Below, piece by piece: positions 8,947 to 18,838 of a stretch of DNA of 64,000 nucleotides (its first letter is position 1; each line of letters opens with the position of its first letter). Source of the DNA: Polaromonas sp. (lineage in GTDB: Bacteria; Pseudomonadota; Gammaproteobacteria; Burkholderiales; Burkholderiaceae_C); contig NZ_JABBPE010000002.1 of the NCBI RefSeq assembly GCF_012927455.1, forward strand, positions 620,001 to 684,000, read 5' to 3'. Below the pieces are notes generated by a model. The model was given only the letters and a program-made list of their open reading frames with translations, had not been told where the DNA came from and did not search any database. The position numbers were made by a program, and so were the translations under genes.

Positions 8947-10530
8947 TCACACCACCGCGCCCGGATGCGGCGTCGGCGCCACCTTCCACTGCTTGATTAT
9001 TTTTCCGTGCTGGTCAACACTTTCAAGCCGTACCAAAAAGCCCCACAAACGCCCAACATGCTTGATGACTTCCTGCGCATCATCGTTGAGCGGGCGGTTA
9101 TTGTGCTGCGTGTGGCGCAAGGTTAATGAACGGTCGCCGCGAACATCGACGTTCCATACCTGGATGTTGGGCTCGCGGAAGCTCAAGTCGTTCTGGCGCG
9201 CCAACGCCTCGCGCACGTGCCGGTAACCGCTGTCATCGTGAATGGCAGAGACTTCAAGGTCGGCCTCGGTGTCGTCGTCAACGATGGAAAACAGCCGGAA
9301 CTCGCGTATTAGCCGGGGGGACAGGTATTGGCCGATAAAACTCTCGTCCCGAAAATGCCGCATGGCGTAATCAAGCGTCTCGCGCCAATCGGAGCCCGCC
9401 ACATCCGGAAACCAGCGTTTGTCTTCGTCGGTAGGGCTTTCGCACATCCGCCTAAGGTCGCTGAACATGGCAAAGCCAAGCGCGTAGGGATTGATCCCGC
9501 TGTAACCGGGATGGTTTGGCGGCGGCTGGTAAACCACATTGGTATGGGAGCGCAGGCACTCAATCATGAAACCGTCGCTTAACAGTCCGTCGTCATACAT
9601 GGCATTGAGCAAGGTGTAATGCCAGAACGTTGCCCAGCCCTCATTCATGATCTGAGTCTGACGCTGCGGATAGAAGTACTGCGCGATCTTGCGCACGATC
9701 CGTATCACCTCGCGCTGCCAGGGTTCGAGCAAAGGCGCGTTCTTTTCGATGAAGTACAGAATATTTTCCTGCGGCTCCGCCGGAAATCGGCGGTTGGTCT
9801 TTTCAGCCGGCTTGTCGGCCGCCTTTGGCAGCGTACGCCACAAGTCATTGATCTGCTGCTGCAAGTAGACTTCGCGGTCCTTGCGGCGCATTTCTTCTTC
9901 GGCAAGCGACAGCTTTTGCGAACGCTGGTAGCGATCAACGCCGTGGCTCATCAGCACGTGACAGCTGTCCAGCAGTTCTTCGACCGCATCGACCCCATGG
10001 CGCTCCTCGCACTCGGCGATATAGGTTCTGGCATACACCAGGTAATCGATGATCGAGCTTGCATCGGTCCACATCCGGAAGAGGTAGTTGCCCTTGAAGA
10101 ACGAGTTGTGACCGTAGCAGGCGTGGGCCATCACCAGCGCCTGCATCGGCAAAGTGTTTTCCTCCATCAAGTAGGCAATGCAGGGATCCGAATTGATGAC
10201 GATCTCATAGGCCAGTCCCATATGGCCGCGACGGTAGCTTTTTTCGGTGGTGATGTACTGCTTGCCGAACGACCAGTGCCGGTAGTTGACCGGCATGCCG
10301 ACCGAGGCATACGCATCAATCATCTGACCCGCAGTGATCACTTCGAGTTGCACCGGGTAGGTCTTCAGCCCAAAGCGCTTTGCCATGCGCTCGATCTCGG
10401 TATGGTAAGTCGTGATCAGCTCAAAGGTCCAGTCGGACGGGCTGGGCAACGGGGTGCGACCCTGCCCCCGCCCTGGCGCCGGTACATCCTTGGGACCGTC
10501 AGCGTCCGCAGAGGTTAGAGGGGTACTCAT
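8947..10530 (-). CDS. spoVR: SpoVR-family protein (YcgB)
   Basis: A 527-residue SpoVR/YcgB protein; the molecular function in Gram-negatives is unsettled, with links to stationary-phase stress. Recognisable stretches include PSDWTFELITTYHTEIERMA, AHACYGHNSFFKGNYLF, NEGWATFWHYTLLNAMYDDG and a C-terminal domain with LTLRHTQHNNRPL. Length is typical. It is the third gene of the prkA-yeaH-spoVR operon and overlaps yeaH by four bases (ATGA). This triad is conserved in many proteobacteria and is normally induced under nutrient or stationary stress. Confidence 0.92.
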   Translation of the reverse strand: MSTPLTSADADGPKDVPAPGRGQGRTPLPSPSDWTFELITTYHTEIERMAKRFGLKTYPVQLEVITAGQMIDAYASVGMPVNYRHWSFGKQYITTEKSYRRGHMGLAYEIVINSDPCIAYLMEENTLPMQALVMAHACYGHNSFFKGNYLFRMWTDASSIIDYLVYARTYIAECEERHGVDAVEELLDSCHVLMSHGVDRYQRSQKLSLAEEEMRRKDREVYLQQQINDLWRTLPKAADKPAEKTNRRFPAEPQENILYFIEKNAPLLEPWQREVIRIVRKIAQYFYPQRQTQIMNEGWATFWHYTLLNAMYDDGLLSDGFMIECLRSHTNVVYQPPPNHPGYSGINPYALGFAMFSDLRRMCESPTDEDKRWFPDVAGSDWRETLDYAMRHFRDESFIGQYLSPRLIREFRLFSIVDDDTEADLEVSAIHDDSGYRHVREALARQNDLSFREPNIQVWNVDVRGDRSLTLRHTQHNNRPLNDDAQEVIKHVGRLWGFLVRLESVDQHGKIIKQWKVAPTPHPGAVV

Positions 10531-11798
10531 GCAGGCTGCCCTTTCTTGAAAAGCTCACGGAACACCGGATAAATCTCGGACGCGTCGGTGATTTTTTGCA
10601 TGGCAAAGTTTGGGTGAGCTTCGCGCACCTGGGAATACACCTCCCACAGGTTCTGACGTTCTTCAGCCACCTGAATATAAGCAAAGTAGCGCGATGCCGG
10701 CAGCAGTTTTTCAACCAGCAGTTCCCGGCATTTGGCCGAGTCCTGGTGCCAGTTGTCGCCATCGGAAGCCTGAGCTCCGTAGATGTTCCATTCGGTTGGG
10801 GAGTAGCGGGCCTGGATGATCTGGTGCATCAACGTTAAGGCACTGGACACCACGGTTCCCCCGCTTTCCGTTGATTGAAAAAACTCTTGTTCCGAGACTT
10901 CGGAGGCCTGGGTGTGGTGGCGAATAAAAACGACATCCGTCTTCTGGTAATGCCGCATCAGGAAGAGGTACAGCAGAATGAAAAATCGTTTGGCCAGATC
11001 CTTGCGCGCCTCGTCCATCGACCCCGAAACATCCATCAAACAGAACATCACAGCTTTGGAAGCCGGCAAAGGCACTCTGACCCGGTTACGAAAACGCAGA
11101 TCAAAAGGGTCGAGAAACGGAATTCTCATGAGCCGGCGTCCCAAGGCCTCAATCTGGGCTTTCAGCGCAAGTATCTCGCTGCGTGGCGTGAGCGCATCAC
11201 GCTGCATCGCGACCAGCAACGCTTGCAATTCCCTCATTTGTTTTCGGGCATCACCGCCCATGGCGATACGCCGGCTAAGCGCGATGCGCATTGATCGCAC
11301 GACATGCAGGTTGGTCGGCGTACCTTCTGAAATAAAACCAGCACGCTGCATTTTCCATTCCAGCGCATCGGGCAGCAGCTGTGTACGCACCAGATGCGGT
11401 AGAGCCAGATCATCGAAGAAATACTGCATGAACTCTTCACGCGTGATGCGAAACACAAAGTCATCTTCGCTGACGCCGTCCGGACTGGCACCCGGACCCT
11501 GTCCGCCACCCCCGCCCTTTTTCGGCCGGGAAATATGATCGCCACGCACGAATTCCTCGTTACCGGGGTGCACCCGCTCCTGCGTGCCTCCCGGCCCGTG
11601 GCCAAACACTGGCTCTGACACATCCCGACGCGGCAAGGTGATGTCTTCGCCCTGCTCTATGTCGCGGATACCCCGACCCGCGACGGCTTTGCGAACAGCG
11701 TCCCGAATCTGATCGCGGTAGCGCCGCAGGAACCGTTCTCGGTTGCCTATCGATTTGTTCTTGCCCGACAAGCGCCTATCGATGACTTGCTGGAGCAT
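10527..11798 (-). CDS. yeaH: YeaH/YhbH family (DUF444) protein
   Basis: A 423-residue DUF444 protein. The N-terminus is very basic (RRLSGKNKSIGNRERFLRRY), followed by a glycine-rich linker (PKKGGGGGQGPG) and a C-terminal von Willebrand A-like domain with a MIDAS-type motif DVSGSMDE. It functions with the PrkA kinase in the stress operon; the biochemical role is not established. It lies between prkA (51-bp gap) and spoVR (ATGA overlap). No truncation seen. Confidence 0.9.
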   Translation of the reverse strand: MLQQVIDRRLSGKNKSIGNRERFLRRYRDQIRDAVRKAVAGRGIRDIEQGEDITLPRRDVSEPVFGHGPGGTQERVHPGNEEFVRGDHISRPKKGGGGGQGPGASPDGVSEDDFVFRITREEFMQYFFDDLALPHLVRTQLLPDALEWKMQRAGFISEGTPTNLHVVRSMRIALSRRIAMGGDARKQMRELQALLVAMQRDALTPRSEILALKAQIEALGRRLMRIPFLDPFDLRFRNRVRVPLPASKAVMFCLMDVSGSMDEARKDLAKRFFILLYLFLMRHYQKTDVVFIRHHTQASEVSEQEFFQSTESGGTVVSSALTLMHQIIQARYSPTEWNIYGAQASDGDNWHQDSAKCRELLVEKLLPASRYFAYIQVAEERQNLWEVYSQVREAHPNFAMQKITDASEIYPVFRELFKKGQPA

Positions 11799-11849
11799 CC
11801 TGATCCCCGGTTGGTCTGTAAAGGCGCGCGCAGTACATCACTGCGGGCT

Positions 11850-13772
11850 TCAGGAACTCTTGCGAACTCTGAGGTACCACTCGCACAGCAAGCGCACCTG
11901 ACGGGCGCTATACCCCTTGGCCACCATGCGGTTGAGGAAGTCTTCGTGCTTTTGCTTCTCTTCCGCGCTCGCCTTGGCGTTGAATGAAATGACAGGCAAC
12001 AGGTCTTCCGTATTCGAAAACATTTTCTTTTCGATCACCGCGCGCAGCTTCTCGTAACTGGTCCAGGCCGGATTCTTGCCGGCGTTGTTAGCGCGTGCGC
12101 GCAGCACGAAGTTGACGATCTCGTTACGGAAATCCTTCGGGTTACTGATGCCAGCCGGTTTTTCTATTTTCTCCAACTCGGCATTGAGCGCCGAACGGTC
12201 AAAGATCTCGCCTGTATCGGTATCCCGGTACTCCTGGTCCTGAATCCAGAAATCTGCGTAGGTCACGTAGCGGTCGAAAATGTTTTGTCCGTATTCCGAG
12301 TACGACTCTAGATAGGCAGTCTGAATTTCCTTGCCGATGAATTCTGCGTAGCGCACCGCCAGATTTTCCTTGATGAACGCGAGGTAGCGCTGCTCGATCT
12401 CGGGCGTGAATTGCTCACGCTCGATTTGCTGCTCCAACACGTACATCAGATGTACCGGGTTGGCGGCGATTTCGGTGGAATCAAAATTGAAAACCTTGGA
12501 GATGATCTTGAAAGCGAAGCGGGTCGAGACACCGCTCATGCCTTCGTCCACCCCGGCGTAGTCACGATACTCCTGGTAGCTTTTGGCTTTCGGGTCGGTG
12601 TCTTTCAGATTTTCACCGTCGTACACCTGCATCTTGCTGAAGATGCTGGAGTTTTCAGGCTCTTTGAGGCGCGTCAGCACGGCAAACTGCGCCATCATCT
12701 TCAGCGTGCCGGGTGCGCAGATCGCGCCGGCCAACGAAGAGTTGCGAATCAGTTTTTCGTAGATCTTGACCTCCTCTGACGAGCGCAGACAATACGGCAC
12801 TTTGACGATGTAAATCCGGTCCAGAAAAGCCTCGTTATTTTTGTTGTTTTTAAATGCTTTCCATTCGCTTTCATTGGAGTGCGCCATCACAATGCCGTCG
12901 AAAGGAATCGCACCAAACCCTTCCGTTCCCTTAAAATTTCCCTCCTGGGTTGCTGTCAACAAGGGGTGCAGCACCTTGATCGGCGCCTTGAACATCTCGA
13001 CGAACTCGAGCAGGCCTTGATTGGCCAGGCACAAGCCACCGGAATAGCTGTAGGCGTCCGGATCGTCCTGGGCGAAAGTTTCCAGCTTGCGAATATCAAT
13101 CTTGCCGACCAACGAGGAAATATCTTGATTGTTTTCATCGCCGGGTTCGGTCTTGGCGATCGCGCACTGCCGCAGGACGGACGGGAAACGCTTGACGACC
13201 CGGAATTTTCGGATGTCGCCGCCGAACTCTTCCAGACGCTTAACCGCCCAAGGCGACATGATGCGCTGAAGGTAGCGCGGAGCAATGCCGTATTGAGATT
13301 GAAGCACCGGAGCATCTTCGGCGCTGTTGAACAGGCCTAGCGGCGACTCATTAACAGGCGAGTCTTTCAACGCATAAAACGGCACCTGCTCCATCATCTG
13401 TTTGAGCCGCTCTGCTATCGAAGACTTGCCGCCACCGACCGGTCCTAACAGGTAAAGAATCTGCTTCTTTTCCTCCAGTCCCTGCGCCGCATGGCGAAAG
13501 TAAGACACCACCTGTTCGATCGGGTCTTCCAGCCCATAGAAATCGCGGAAGGCCGGGTAGATCTTGATCACCTTGTTGCCAAAGATGCGCGACAAGCGCT
13601 GATCATGGTGGGTGTCAAATATCTCCGGCTCACCGATTGCCGCAAGAATACGTTCGGCCGCAGTTGCATAAACAAGCGGGGTTTTTTTGCAAAGCTCGAG
13701 GTACCCCTCAAGCGACAATTCTTCTTCCCGCGTCTGTTCATAACGCGTCAGAAAGTTACGGACAACATCCAT
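11850..13772 (-). CDS. prkA: PrkA-family AAA serine kinase (YeaG)
   Basis: A 640-residue PrkA/YeaG protein: N-terminal AAA+ domain with Walker A GPVGGGKSS at residues 110-118, and a C-terminal kinase-like domain (LRARANNAGKNPAWTSYEKL and onward). It is a cytoplasmic stress kinase first described as a serine kinase; some members are reported to behave as AAA proteases. It opens the leftward prkA-yeaH-spoVR operon. The start is supported by a strong ribosome site (AGGAGG) just upstream on the minus strand. No unusual feature. Confidence 0.93.
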   Translation of the reverse strand: MDVVRNFLTRYEQTREEELSLEGYLELCKKTPLVYATAAERILAAIGEPEIFDTHHDQRLSRIFGNKVIKIYPAFRDFYGLEDPIEQVVSYFRHAAQGLEEKKQILYLLGPVGGGKSSIAERLKQMMEQVPFYALKDSPVNESPLGLFNSAEDAPVLQSQYGIAPRYLQRIMSPWAVKRLEEFGGDIRKFRVVKRFPSVLRQCAIAKTEPGDENNQDISSLVGKIDIRKLETFAQDDPDAYSYSGGLCLANQGLLEFVEMFKAPIKVLHPLLTATQEGNFKGTEGFGAIPFDGIVMAHSNESEWKAFKNNKNNEAFLDRIYIVKVPYCLRSSEEVKIYEKLIRNSSLAGAICAPGTLKMMAQFAVLTRLKEPENSSIFSKMQVYDGENLKDTDPKAKSYQEYRDYAGVDEGMSGVSTRFAFKIISKVFNFDSTEIAANPVHLMYVLEQQIEREQFTPEIEQRYLAFIKENLAVRYAEFIGKEIQTAYLESYSEYGQNIFDRYVTYADFWIQDQEYRDTDTGEIFDRSALNAELEKIEKPAGISNPKDFRNEIVNFVLRARANNAGKNPAWTSYEKLRAVIEKKMFSNTEDLLPVISFNAKASAEEKQKHEDFLNRMVAKGYSARQVRLLCEWYLRVRKSS

Positions 13773-13975
13773 AAAACCTCCTTCTCAGGCGGGGCCTGTG
13801 AACCACATCAAGTTGAGAAACTATCAACACCACTTTACCGTATACCTGACCTGAATGTATACCCTGACTCGGGTGAAGGATAGAGTGCAAATACGACAAA
13901 AAGTTCTACATCAGCAGGTCAACATCAAAGGCATCTCATTGAAGACCTGATTTTTGCCACTGTTGAATTATTTGT

Positions 13976-14977
13976 TCAAGCCGTTTTTTGCACTTCGCTG
14001 TGCGATAGCAGCATTACGTCACGCGGCTGCAGATCTTTAAGCTTGTGATCGCTCCACACTTGGCGCCAGCGTCGCGCTCCAGGCAGACCGTGGCGCAACC
14101 CCAGCATATGCCGTGCAATTGAACTCCAGGGCGTGCCATGCGCGGCTGCCTCTTGGGCCATGTAATGCACCATCTGCTCTTCGACAGTTTCGCGGGTCAG
14201 TTCGGCGATCGGCTCCGCTCCGTAAAACGCTGCATCCCACGACGCCAGCCACCACGGATTGTGATAAGCCTCGCGGCCCACCATGACACCATCGAGCCCG
14301 CGGAGTTGCTCGGCAACTTGTTCAGGGGTGGTGATTCCCCCATTTACGACGATGTTGAGGCCGGGAAATTCAGCCTTGAGGCGCTGTACCAGTTCGTAGC
14401 GCAGTGGCGGCACCTCGCGGTTTTCCTTTGGACTAAGACCCTTTAGCCAAGCGTTTCGCGCATGCACGATGAAGGTTGGGCAGCCGGCCTCACTCACAGC
14501 CCCCACAAAGTCGCGCACAAACTCATAACTCTCGTTTTTGTCAATGCCAATCCGGTGTTTGACGGTGATTGGCACTGCCACCACATCGACCATGGCTTTG
14601 ACGCAGTCGGCCACCAGTTGAGGCTCGGCCATCAGACAGGCGCCAAACGCGCCGCGCTGCACGCGCTCGCTAGGGCATCCACAATTGAGGTTGATTTCGT
14701 CATACTCCCACAACTCACCTAGCTTGGCGCAGCGCGCCAGATCGGCCGGCTCGCTGCCTCCAAGCTGCAGCGCCACGGGATGCTCTTGGGCATTGAAGCG
14801 CAGGTGACGCGCGACATCGCCATGAAGCAGCGCCCCAGTGGTCACCATCTCGGTGTAAAGCAAGACGTTTTTGCTGAGCAGCCGGTGAAAGTAACGGCAG
14901 TGGCGGTCAGTCCAATCCATCATCGGGGCGACGGACAACTTCCAGTGACTGGCGGGAACCGGGGTAAGACTTGGCAT
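13976..14977 (-). CDS. dusA: tRNA-dihydrouridine synthase A
   Basis: A 333-residue flavoenzyme that reduces U20/U20a in tRNA D-loops. The N-terminus SVAPMMDWTDRHCRYFHRLL and the catalytic loop NCGCPSERVQRGAFG with its active Cys are diagnostic of DusA; VKHRIGID and VNGGITTPEQV are FMN-barrel strands. I place the start at the ATG at 14977 (MPSLTPVPASHWKLSVAP). The frame stays open for another 110 codons upstream, but that part shows no family similarity and would give an abnormally long protein. Transcribed leftward toward prkA, with a 203-bp gap. Confidence 0.93.
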   Translation of the reverse strand: MPSLTPVPASHWKLSVAPMMDWTDRHCRYFHRLLSKNVLLYTEMVTTGALLHGDVARHLRFNAQEHPVALQLGGSEPADLARCAKLGELWEYDEINLNCGCPSERVQRGAFGACLMAEPQLVADCVKAMVDVVAVPITVKHRIGIDKNESYEFVRDFVGAVSEAGCPTFIVHARNAWLKGLSPKENREVPPLRYELVQRLKAEFPGLNIVVNGGITTPEQVAEQLRGLDGVMVGREAYHNPWWLASWDAAFYGAEPIAELTRETVEEQMVHYMAQEAAAHGTPWSSIARHMLGLRHGLPGARRWRQVWSDHKLKDLQPRDVMLLSHSEVQKTA

Positions 14978-15583
14978 GCACCGATTATCCCAGCCCGTTT
15001 TGGCGCCTGGCGCCTTTGAGACTTTGCCCTCAAGCCACGCCTCCAATACCGCTACGACCAGTTGATCAATTTTGCCCATGAACTGCTCGTAACTGCGAGT
15101 CTTGACGAAGGCGAAAGCCCAAGCGGTCGCGGATATCCTGGCTGAGGGCGGCGTGCCCGGCCACACAAGGCGCAGCTTAAAGCTACTCGGGCAATATCGG
15201 ACAGAATTCGAATCCAGCTTTATGACCAAGGCGCATCGGCCGTATTGGCTTATTTTTTTTGCTGCCACTGGGTAGCTGCTGGAGTGCGGTCGGGATAAGC
15301 AGAGCACTGTGACCCCGCCCGCAACTCGCGCAGCGTAATTGAAACAAAAATCCGGCTCTTGCGGCTATCTGGCCCAGCGCACGAGGATGCTAGCGATATC
15401 AATCGCCCCTCTTAAACAACAGCCTTATTTTCACGCCGTTTAAATTGATCACCCAATCCAGGAACCCGTTGAAATGACACCGCACCGACCATGGCATCCG
15501 ATGCGCAGTCGCCTGGCAGTGGCGGCACACTTTCGCGCACGGGATGCCTTGGAGGATGCTGCTGTCGACAATTTCAGACCATC
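14978..15583. other. Spacer without a recognised gene
   Basis: About 600 bp between dusA and the hemerythrin gene. An open frame continues upstream of dusA to 15307 but has no family features. The stretch holds the dusA promoter region and the 3' flank of the hemerythrin gene. I see no RNA gene or clear terminator. Confidence 0.5.
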
Positions 15584-16066
15584 TCAGGCCTCTGATTTGT
15601 ATTCTTCCATCAACTCCATTTTTCGTTGGCTGAGTTCATCGGCCATGAACACCAGGTCCAACTTTGACTTACGCGCCTTCACAAAAATTTCTTCGCGTTC
15701 TTCCTTGACATGGTGGTCGATATATTCGCCCAGCACCGTAACTCTGGCGTCGTACAAATCGTCTTCGGGGCTCATCCCCGAAATCTGCGCAATCAGGTCT
15801 TTGGCGGTACCGTGTTCCACTTCGGCTTCATCAAACAAGAAATCATCGTCGATGGCATCGCGGAGTTGGGGATAGAAAATTTCCTCTTCAATTTGCGCAT
15901 GTACAGTCAATTCCTGGCAAATCTGCTCAGCGATGCCCAGTTTTTCTTCTGAGGGTGCGTCGGCATTACAAAGCTTCTTGTAGTCGTTGAAAAGTTTCTT
16001 GACTGCCACATGATCGGCGTCCAGCAGGTCTACGGCATCATTTTTCTTGGCGAGTGCTTTAGGCAT
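15584..16066 (-). CDS. Hemerythrin HHE-domain protein
   Basis: A 160-residue four-helix-bundle protein of the HHE cation-binding family. Candidate di-iron ligands are in DADHVAVKKLF, HAQIEEEIFYP (the HxxxE pair) and YIDHHVKEEREEIF. The N-terminus MPKALAKKNDAVDLL is typical of small cytoplasmic HHE proteins. The role is probably O2, NO or metal binding, or stress protection; the sequence cannot say which. It is monocistronic, flanked by spacers of several hundred bases on both sides. Confidence 0.85.
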   Translation of the reverse strand: MPKALAKKNDAVDLLDADHVAVKKLFNDYKKLCNADAPSEEKLGIAEQICQELTVHAQIEEEIFYPQLRDAIDDDFLFDEAEVEHGTAKDLIAQISGMSPEDDLYDARVTVLGEYIDHHVKEEREEIFVKARKSKLDLVFMADELSQRKMELMEEYKSEA

Positions 16067-16401
16067 GACGAGTCCTCTTTCATGTTAAGAAATTGTGGAT
16101 GGGATAGCAGCAGGCCCACCAGTCCGCAAACCTGCCGCTCAGTAAATTTAGGCAGGCACTAGCGACTAACCTGTCGGACACCCCTGAGGAAGCATGTAGG
16201 AGAAAATGAACTCGCCACACACACTTACCGCAGGCAGTCGCTGGGCCAAAAAATGCGTTTTTCTCAAGCGCAACTGCCTGCCGCCTATGTTCTCAGGACG
16301 GGTACTATAAGTGGTCACGCAAGCGCAGCATGGTTGCGTAACCGGTGAGCAACGCCTAATCAATGACCAACGAGCCCATGCTCAGGGCCCAGGAAAAAAC
16401 G
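16067..16401. other. Divergent spacer, no gene seen
   Basis: About 335 bp between the hemerythrin and M14 peptidase genes, which are divergent. It holds one weak inverted repeat (CCTGCC at 16131, GGCAGG at 16151). No ORF is convincing. It presumably carries both promoters. Confidence 0.5.
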
Positions 16402-18225
16402 ATGCAACCCATGCCGCTCTCCCTACGCACAACCCCTGCTGATGGTCCGCTCTGGTGGATTCACAAGCGCAGGCTGGCCATGCTCCTGCCGCCAGCGCTG
16501 GTTACTCTTTTGATTGCCTGTACTTCTGTGCCGCTGCCCCCCTGGACGCCGGCTAATGCGCCCGCCACAAGCGCGCCCGGCGGCGCTGAGACAAGCAAGC
16601 CGCCCCCACCCGTTGCCGTAGAGACATTCCCGGTGGCGCCGCCTGCGACCTTTGGACCACCCACCGCGCCCGCCAATCAGCCGGCACCGTATAGCGAAGC
16701 AGTGGCTGCCCGCTTTGCAGCACCATCGGTGAGTTACAGCACCCCCGGCCTGCAAAGCGGCCGCATTGCCTTCACCAGCCAGTCCGAAATTCAGGCTTGG
16801 TTGCGCGACCAGGCGGCGTCTGCGTCACGATCAGGCATCAAAGCCGCCGTACTTCCCTTTGGCAAATCTCAGCGCGGCGAAACATTGGAGGCGCTGGTCC
16901 TGACCCGCGGCAGCGCCACAGACCCAGCGGCATTGATGGCGACCGGACGGCCGACCGTTCTGCTGATTGGTCAGCAGCATGGGGACGAACCTGCCGGCAG
17001 CGAGGCACTGCTGGTGATTGCAAGGGAATTGGCGCAAGGTCTGCTCCAAGCGACGCTTGAACGCATCAACGTGGTGATAGTTGCGCGTGCCAATCCCGAT
17101 GGCGCTGACCAAAACCAGCGCGGCACCACGGGCGGGCTGGACATGAACCGCGACCACTTGCTGCTCAACACGCCGGAGGCACAGGCGCTGGCCGCGCTTA
17201 CGCGCGACTATCTCCCCACGGTGGTAGTAAATGCCCATGAATACAGCCCCGTAAACCTTTTCCTGGAAAAATTTGGCGCAGTCCAGAAATTCGACGCGTT
17301 GTTGCAGTACGCCACCAATGCCAATACCTCAGAATTTCTAACCAAGGCCGCCGAAGAATGGTACCGCCGCCCGCTGCTTGCCGCGCTCAAGGGCCAGGGT
17401 CTTACAACAGAGTGGTACTACACCACCTCGTCCGATCTGGCCGATAGAAAAGTTTCTATGGGTGATTTACGGCCCGATTCCGGCCGCAATGTGGGCGGGT
17501 TGAAAAATGCTGTCAGCCTGCTGGTCCAAAGCCGCGGCACGGGCTTGGGCCGATTGCATATCCAGCGGCGTGTGCACACCCATGTCACGGCTCTCAGCAG
17601 CGTGCTGGCCAGCACGGCACAGCGCGCCGTCGAACTCAGCCAGTTGCGCCCGTATATTGACAAGGCCATCAGTGCCCAAGCCTGCAAAGGTGAGGCCATC
17701 GTGCAAGCCGCTCCCACCGAGGCCCAGTACGATCTGGTTATGCTGGACCCGGTCAGCGGGACCGACAAGGCCGTCACGGTCGATTGGGACTCGGCGCTGG
17801 CACTGCGCAGCCTCAAGACACGCGCACGTCCGTGCGGTTACTGGTTATCGGCGGCATCCAGCACAGCGGTCGAGCGGCTACGCTTGCACGGCGTGAAGGT
17901 TCTTCGCATCACCGAGCCCGGCTCTCTGCTTGGCGACAGCTACCGGGAGATCTCGCGCTCGGAGGGCGAGCGCCAGGATGGGCGCGAGCCTGTCCCAGGC
18001 GCCAGCCCTATCGTTCTGGCGCAGGTCAGCCTGACGCGCAGCGTGGTCGATGTAGCGCGCGGCAGTTATTATGTGCCGCTCAATCAGCCTTTGGGCAACC
18101 TGGTGCTCGCGGCGCTGGAACCCGACACCCAGAGCAGCTACTTTGCCAACCGGATTCTTGACGGCCTACAAAGCACAGTGCGCGTGATGGTGGAGCCCAA
18201 CCTCAAGCTCGAAGAATTGCTCTAA
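16402..18225 (+). CDS. M14-family zinc carboxypeptidase lipoprotein
   Basis: A predicted outer-envelope metallopeptidase. After a basic stretch (HKRRLAML) comes a hydrophobic core ending LLIAC, a lipobox, so it is likely lipid-anchored. A Pro/Ala-rich linker follows. The M14 catalytic domain starts near VLLIGQQHGDEPAG (zinc HxxE), continues through ANPDGADQNQRG and DMNRDH, and has the third ligand in VVNAHEY. A C-terminal domain of about 200 residues is unassigned. I chose the ATG at 16402 because AGGAAA precedes it; an in-frame ATG at 16363 would add 13 residues without a ribosome site. The substrate, peptide or peptidoglycan, is unknown. Confidence 0.78.
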   Translation: MQPMPLSLRTTPADGPLWWIHKRRLAMLLPPALVTLLIACTSVPLPPWTPANAPATSAPGGAETSKPPPPVAVETFPVAPPATFGPPTAPANQPAPYSEAVAARFAAPSVSYSTPGLQSGRIAFTSQSEIQAWLRDQAASASRSGIKAAVLPFGKSQRGETLEALVLTRGSATDPAALMATGRPTVLLIGQQHGDEPAGSEALLVIARELAQGLLQATLERINVVIVARANPDGADQNQRGTTGGLDMNRDHLLLNTPEAQALAALTRDYLPTVVVNAHEYSPVNLFLEKFGAVQKFDALLQYATNANTSEFLTKAAEEWYRRPLLAALKGQGLTTEWYYTTSSDLADRKVSMGDLRPDSGRNVGGLKNAVSLLVQSRGTGLGRLHIQRRVHTHVTALSSVLASTAQRAVELSQLRPYIDKAISAQACKGEAIVQAAPTEAQYDLVMLDPVSGTDKAVTVDWDSALALRSLKTRARPCGYWLSAASSTAVERLRLHGVKVLRITEPGSLLGDSYREISRSEGERQDGREPVPGASPIVLAQVSLTRSVVDVARGSYYVPLNQPLGNLVLAALEPDTQSSYFANRILDGLQSTVRVMVEPNLKLEELL

Positions 18226-18335
18226 GTTTGCGGAGGCAAGTACCTTACAGACGATAAAGGCCGCATCCGATTGCGCTCAATCTCTTTTTGCTGGTTAATG
18301 CGGGAAGTAATTAGCTGATTCATAAGGAGGTTTGC

Positions 18336-18731
18336 ATGAAAAACTTTGAACTCACCCAAAAAATGTTGAGCTTAGGCGGCGTTTTTTACCCTACGGGTTA
18401 TGCCTTCATCATGTTTCCATCCGTTGAAGATGCAATGCAGGTGGCCCGCGAACTGGAAACAAGCACTGACGGCATCATGCTGCTGACACCGACGACCATC
18501 CTGTCTCAAATCGGCAAGGCAGATGACCATTCGGATGTGGCGCTACCCAGTGTGGGAACTGAAGGCACCACCGTCCGCAAATACGTGGACTTGGCCCGGG
18601 AAGGCCACCACGCACTTATGATTCCAACTCACTCCGAGAAAACCACGGAGCAGGTAATGTCAGTGGTACGCAAGCTGCCTTTTTCATATGCACAAAGGTA
18701 CCACCTGCTGGCAATTGAAGATTTGGAGTAG
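18336..18731 (+). CDS. Hypothetical soluble protein
   Basis: A 131-residue protein behind a strong ribosome site (AAGGAGG, 18324-18330). It is mixed alpha/beta with no signal peptide or membrane segment; the fragments MFPSVEDAMQVARELETS and HALMIPTHSEKTTEQVMS suggest a ferredoxin-like or DUF fold handling a small ligand. I do not recognise the family. Probably monocistronic; the next gene starts 107 bp later on the same strand and could be co-transcribed. Confidence 0.7.
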   Translation: MKNFELTQKMLSLGGVFYPTGYAFIMFPSVEDAMQVARELETSTDGIMLLTPTTILSQIGKADDHSDVALPSVGTEGTTVRKYVDLAREGHHALMIPTHSEKTTEQVMSVVRKLPFSYAQRYHLLAIEDLE

Positions 18732-18838
18732 GCCTTCTGCCGGCCCCATCAGAGCAGCCAGCTCGGACAGGAACACCCTCGCAATCTTCGTTAAGGCGCA
18801 AGAGTCAACTCAACACGTCAAACGCCGGAGAACTTTTG

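Noticed and set aside
14978-15307. Upstream extension of the dusA reading frame
   Set aside because: Open, but with no family similarity; the 14977 start gives the normal protein length and motif spacing.
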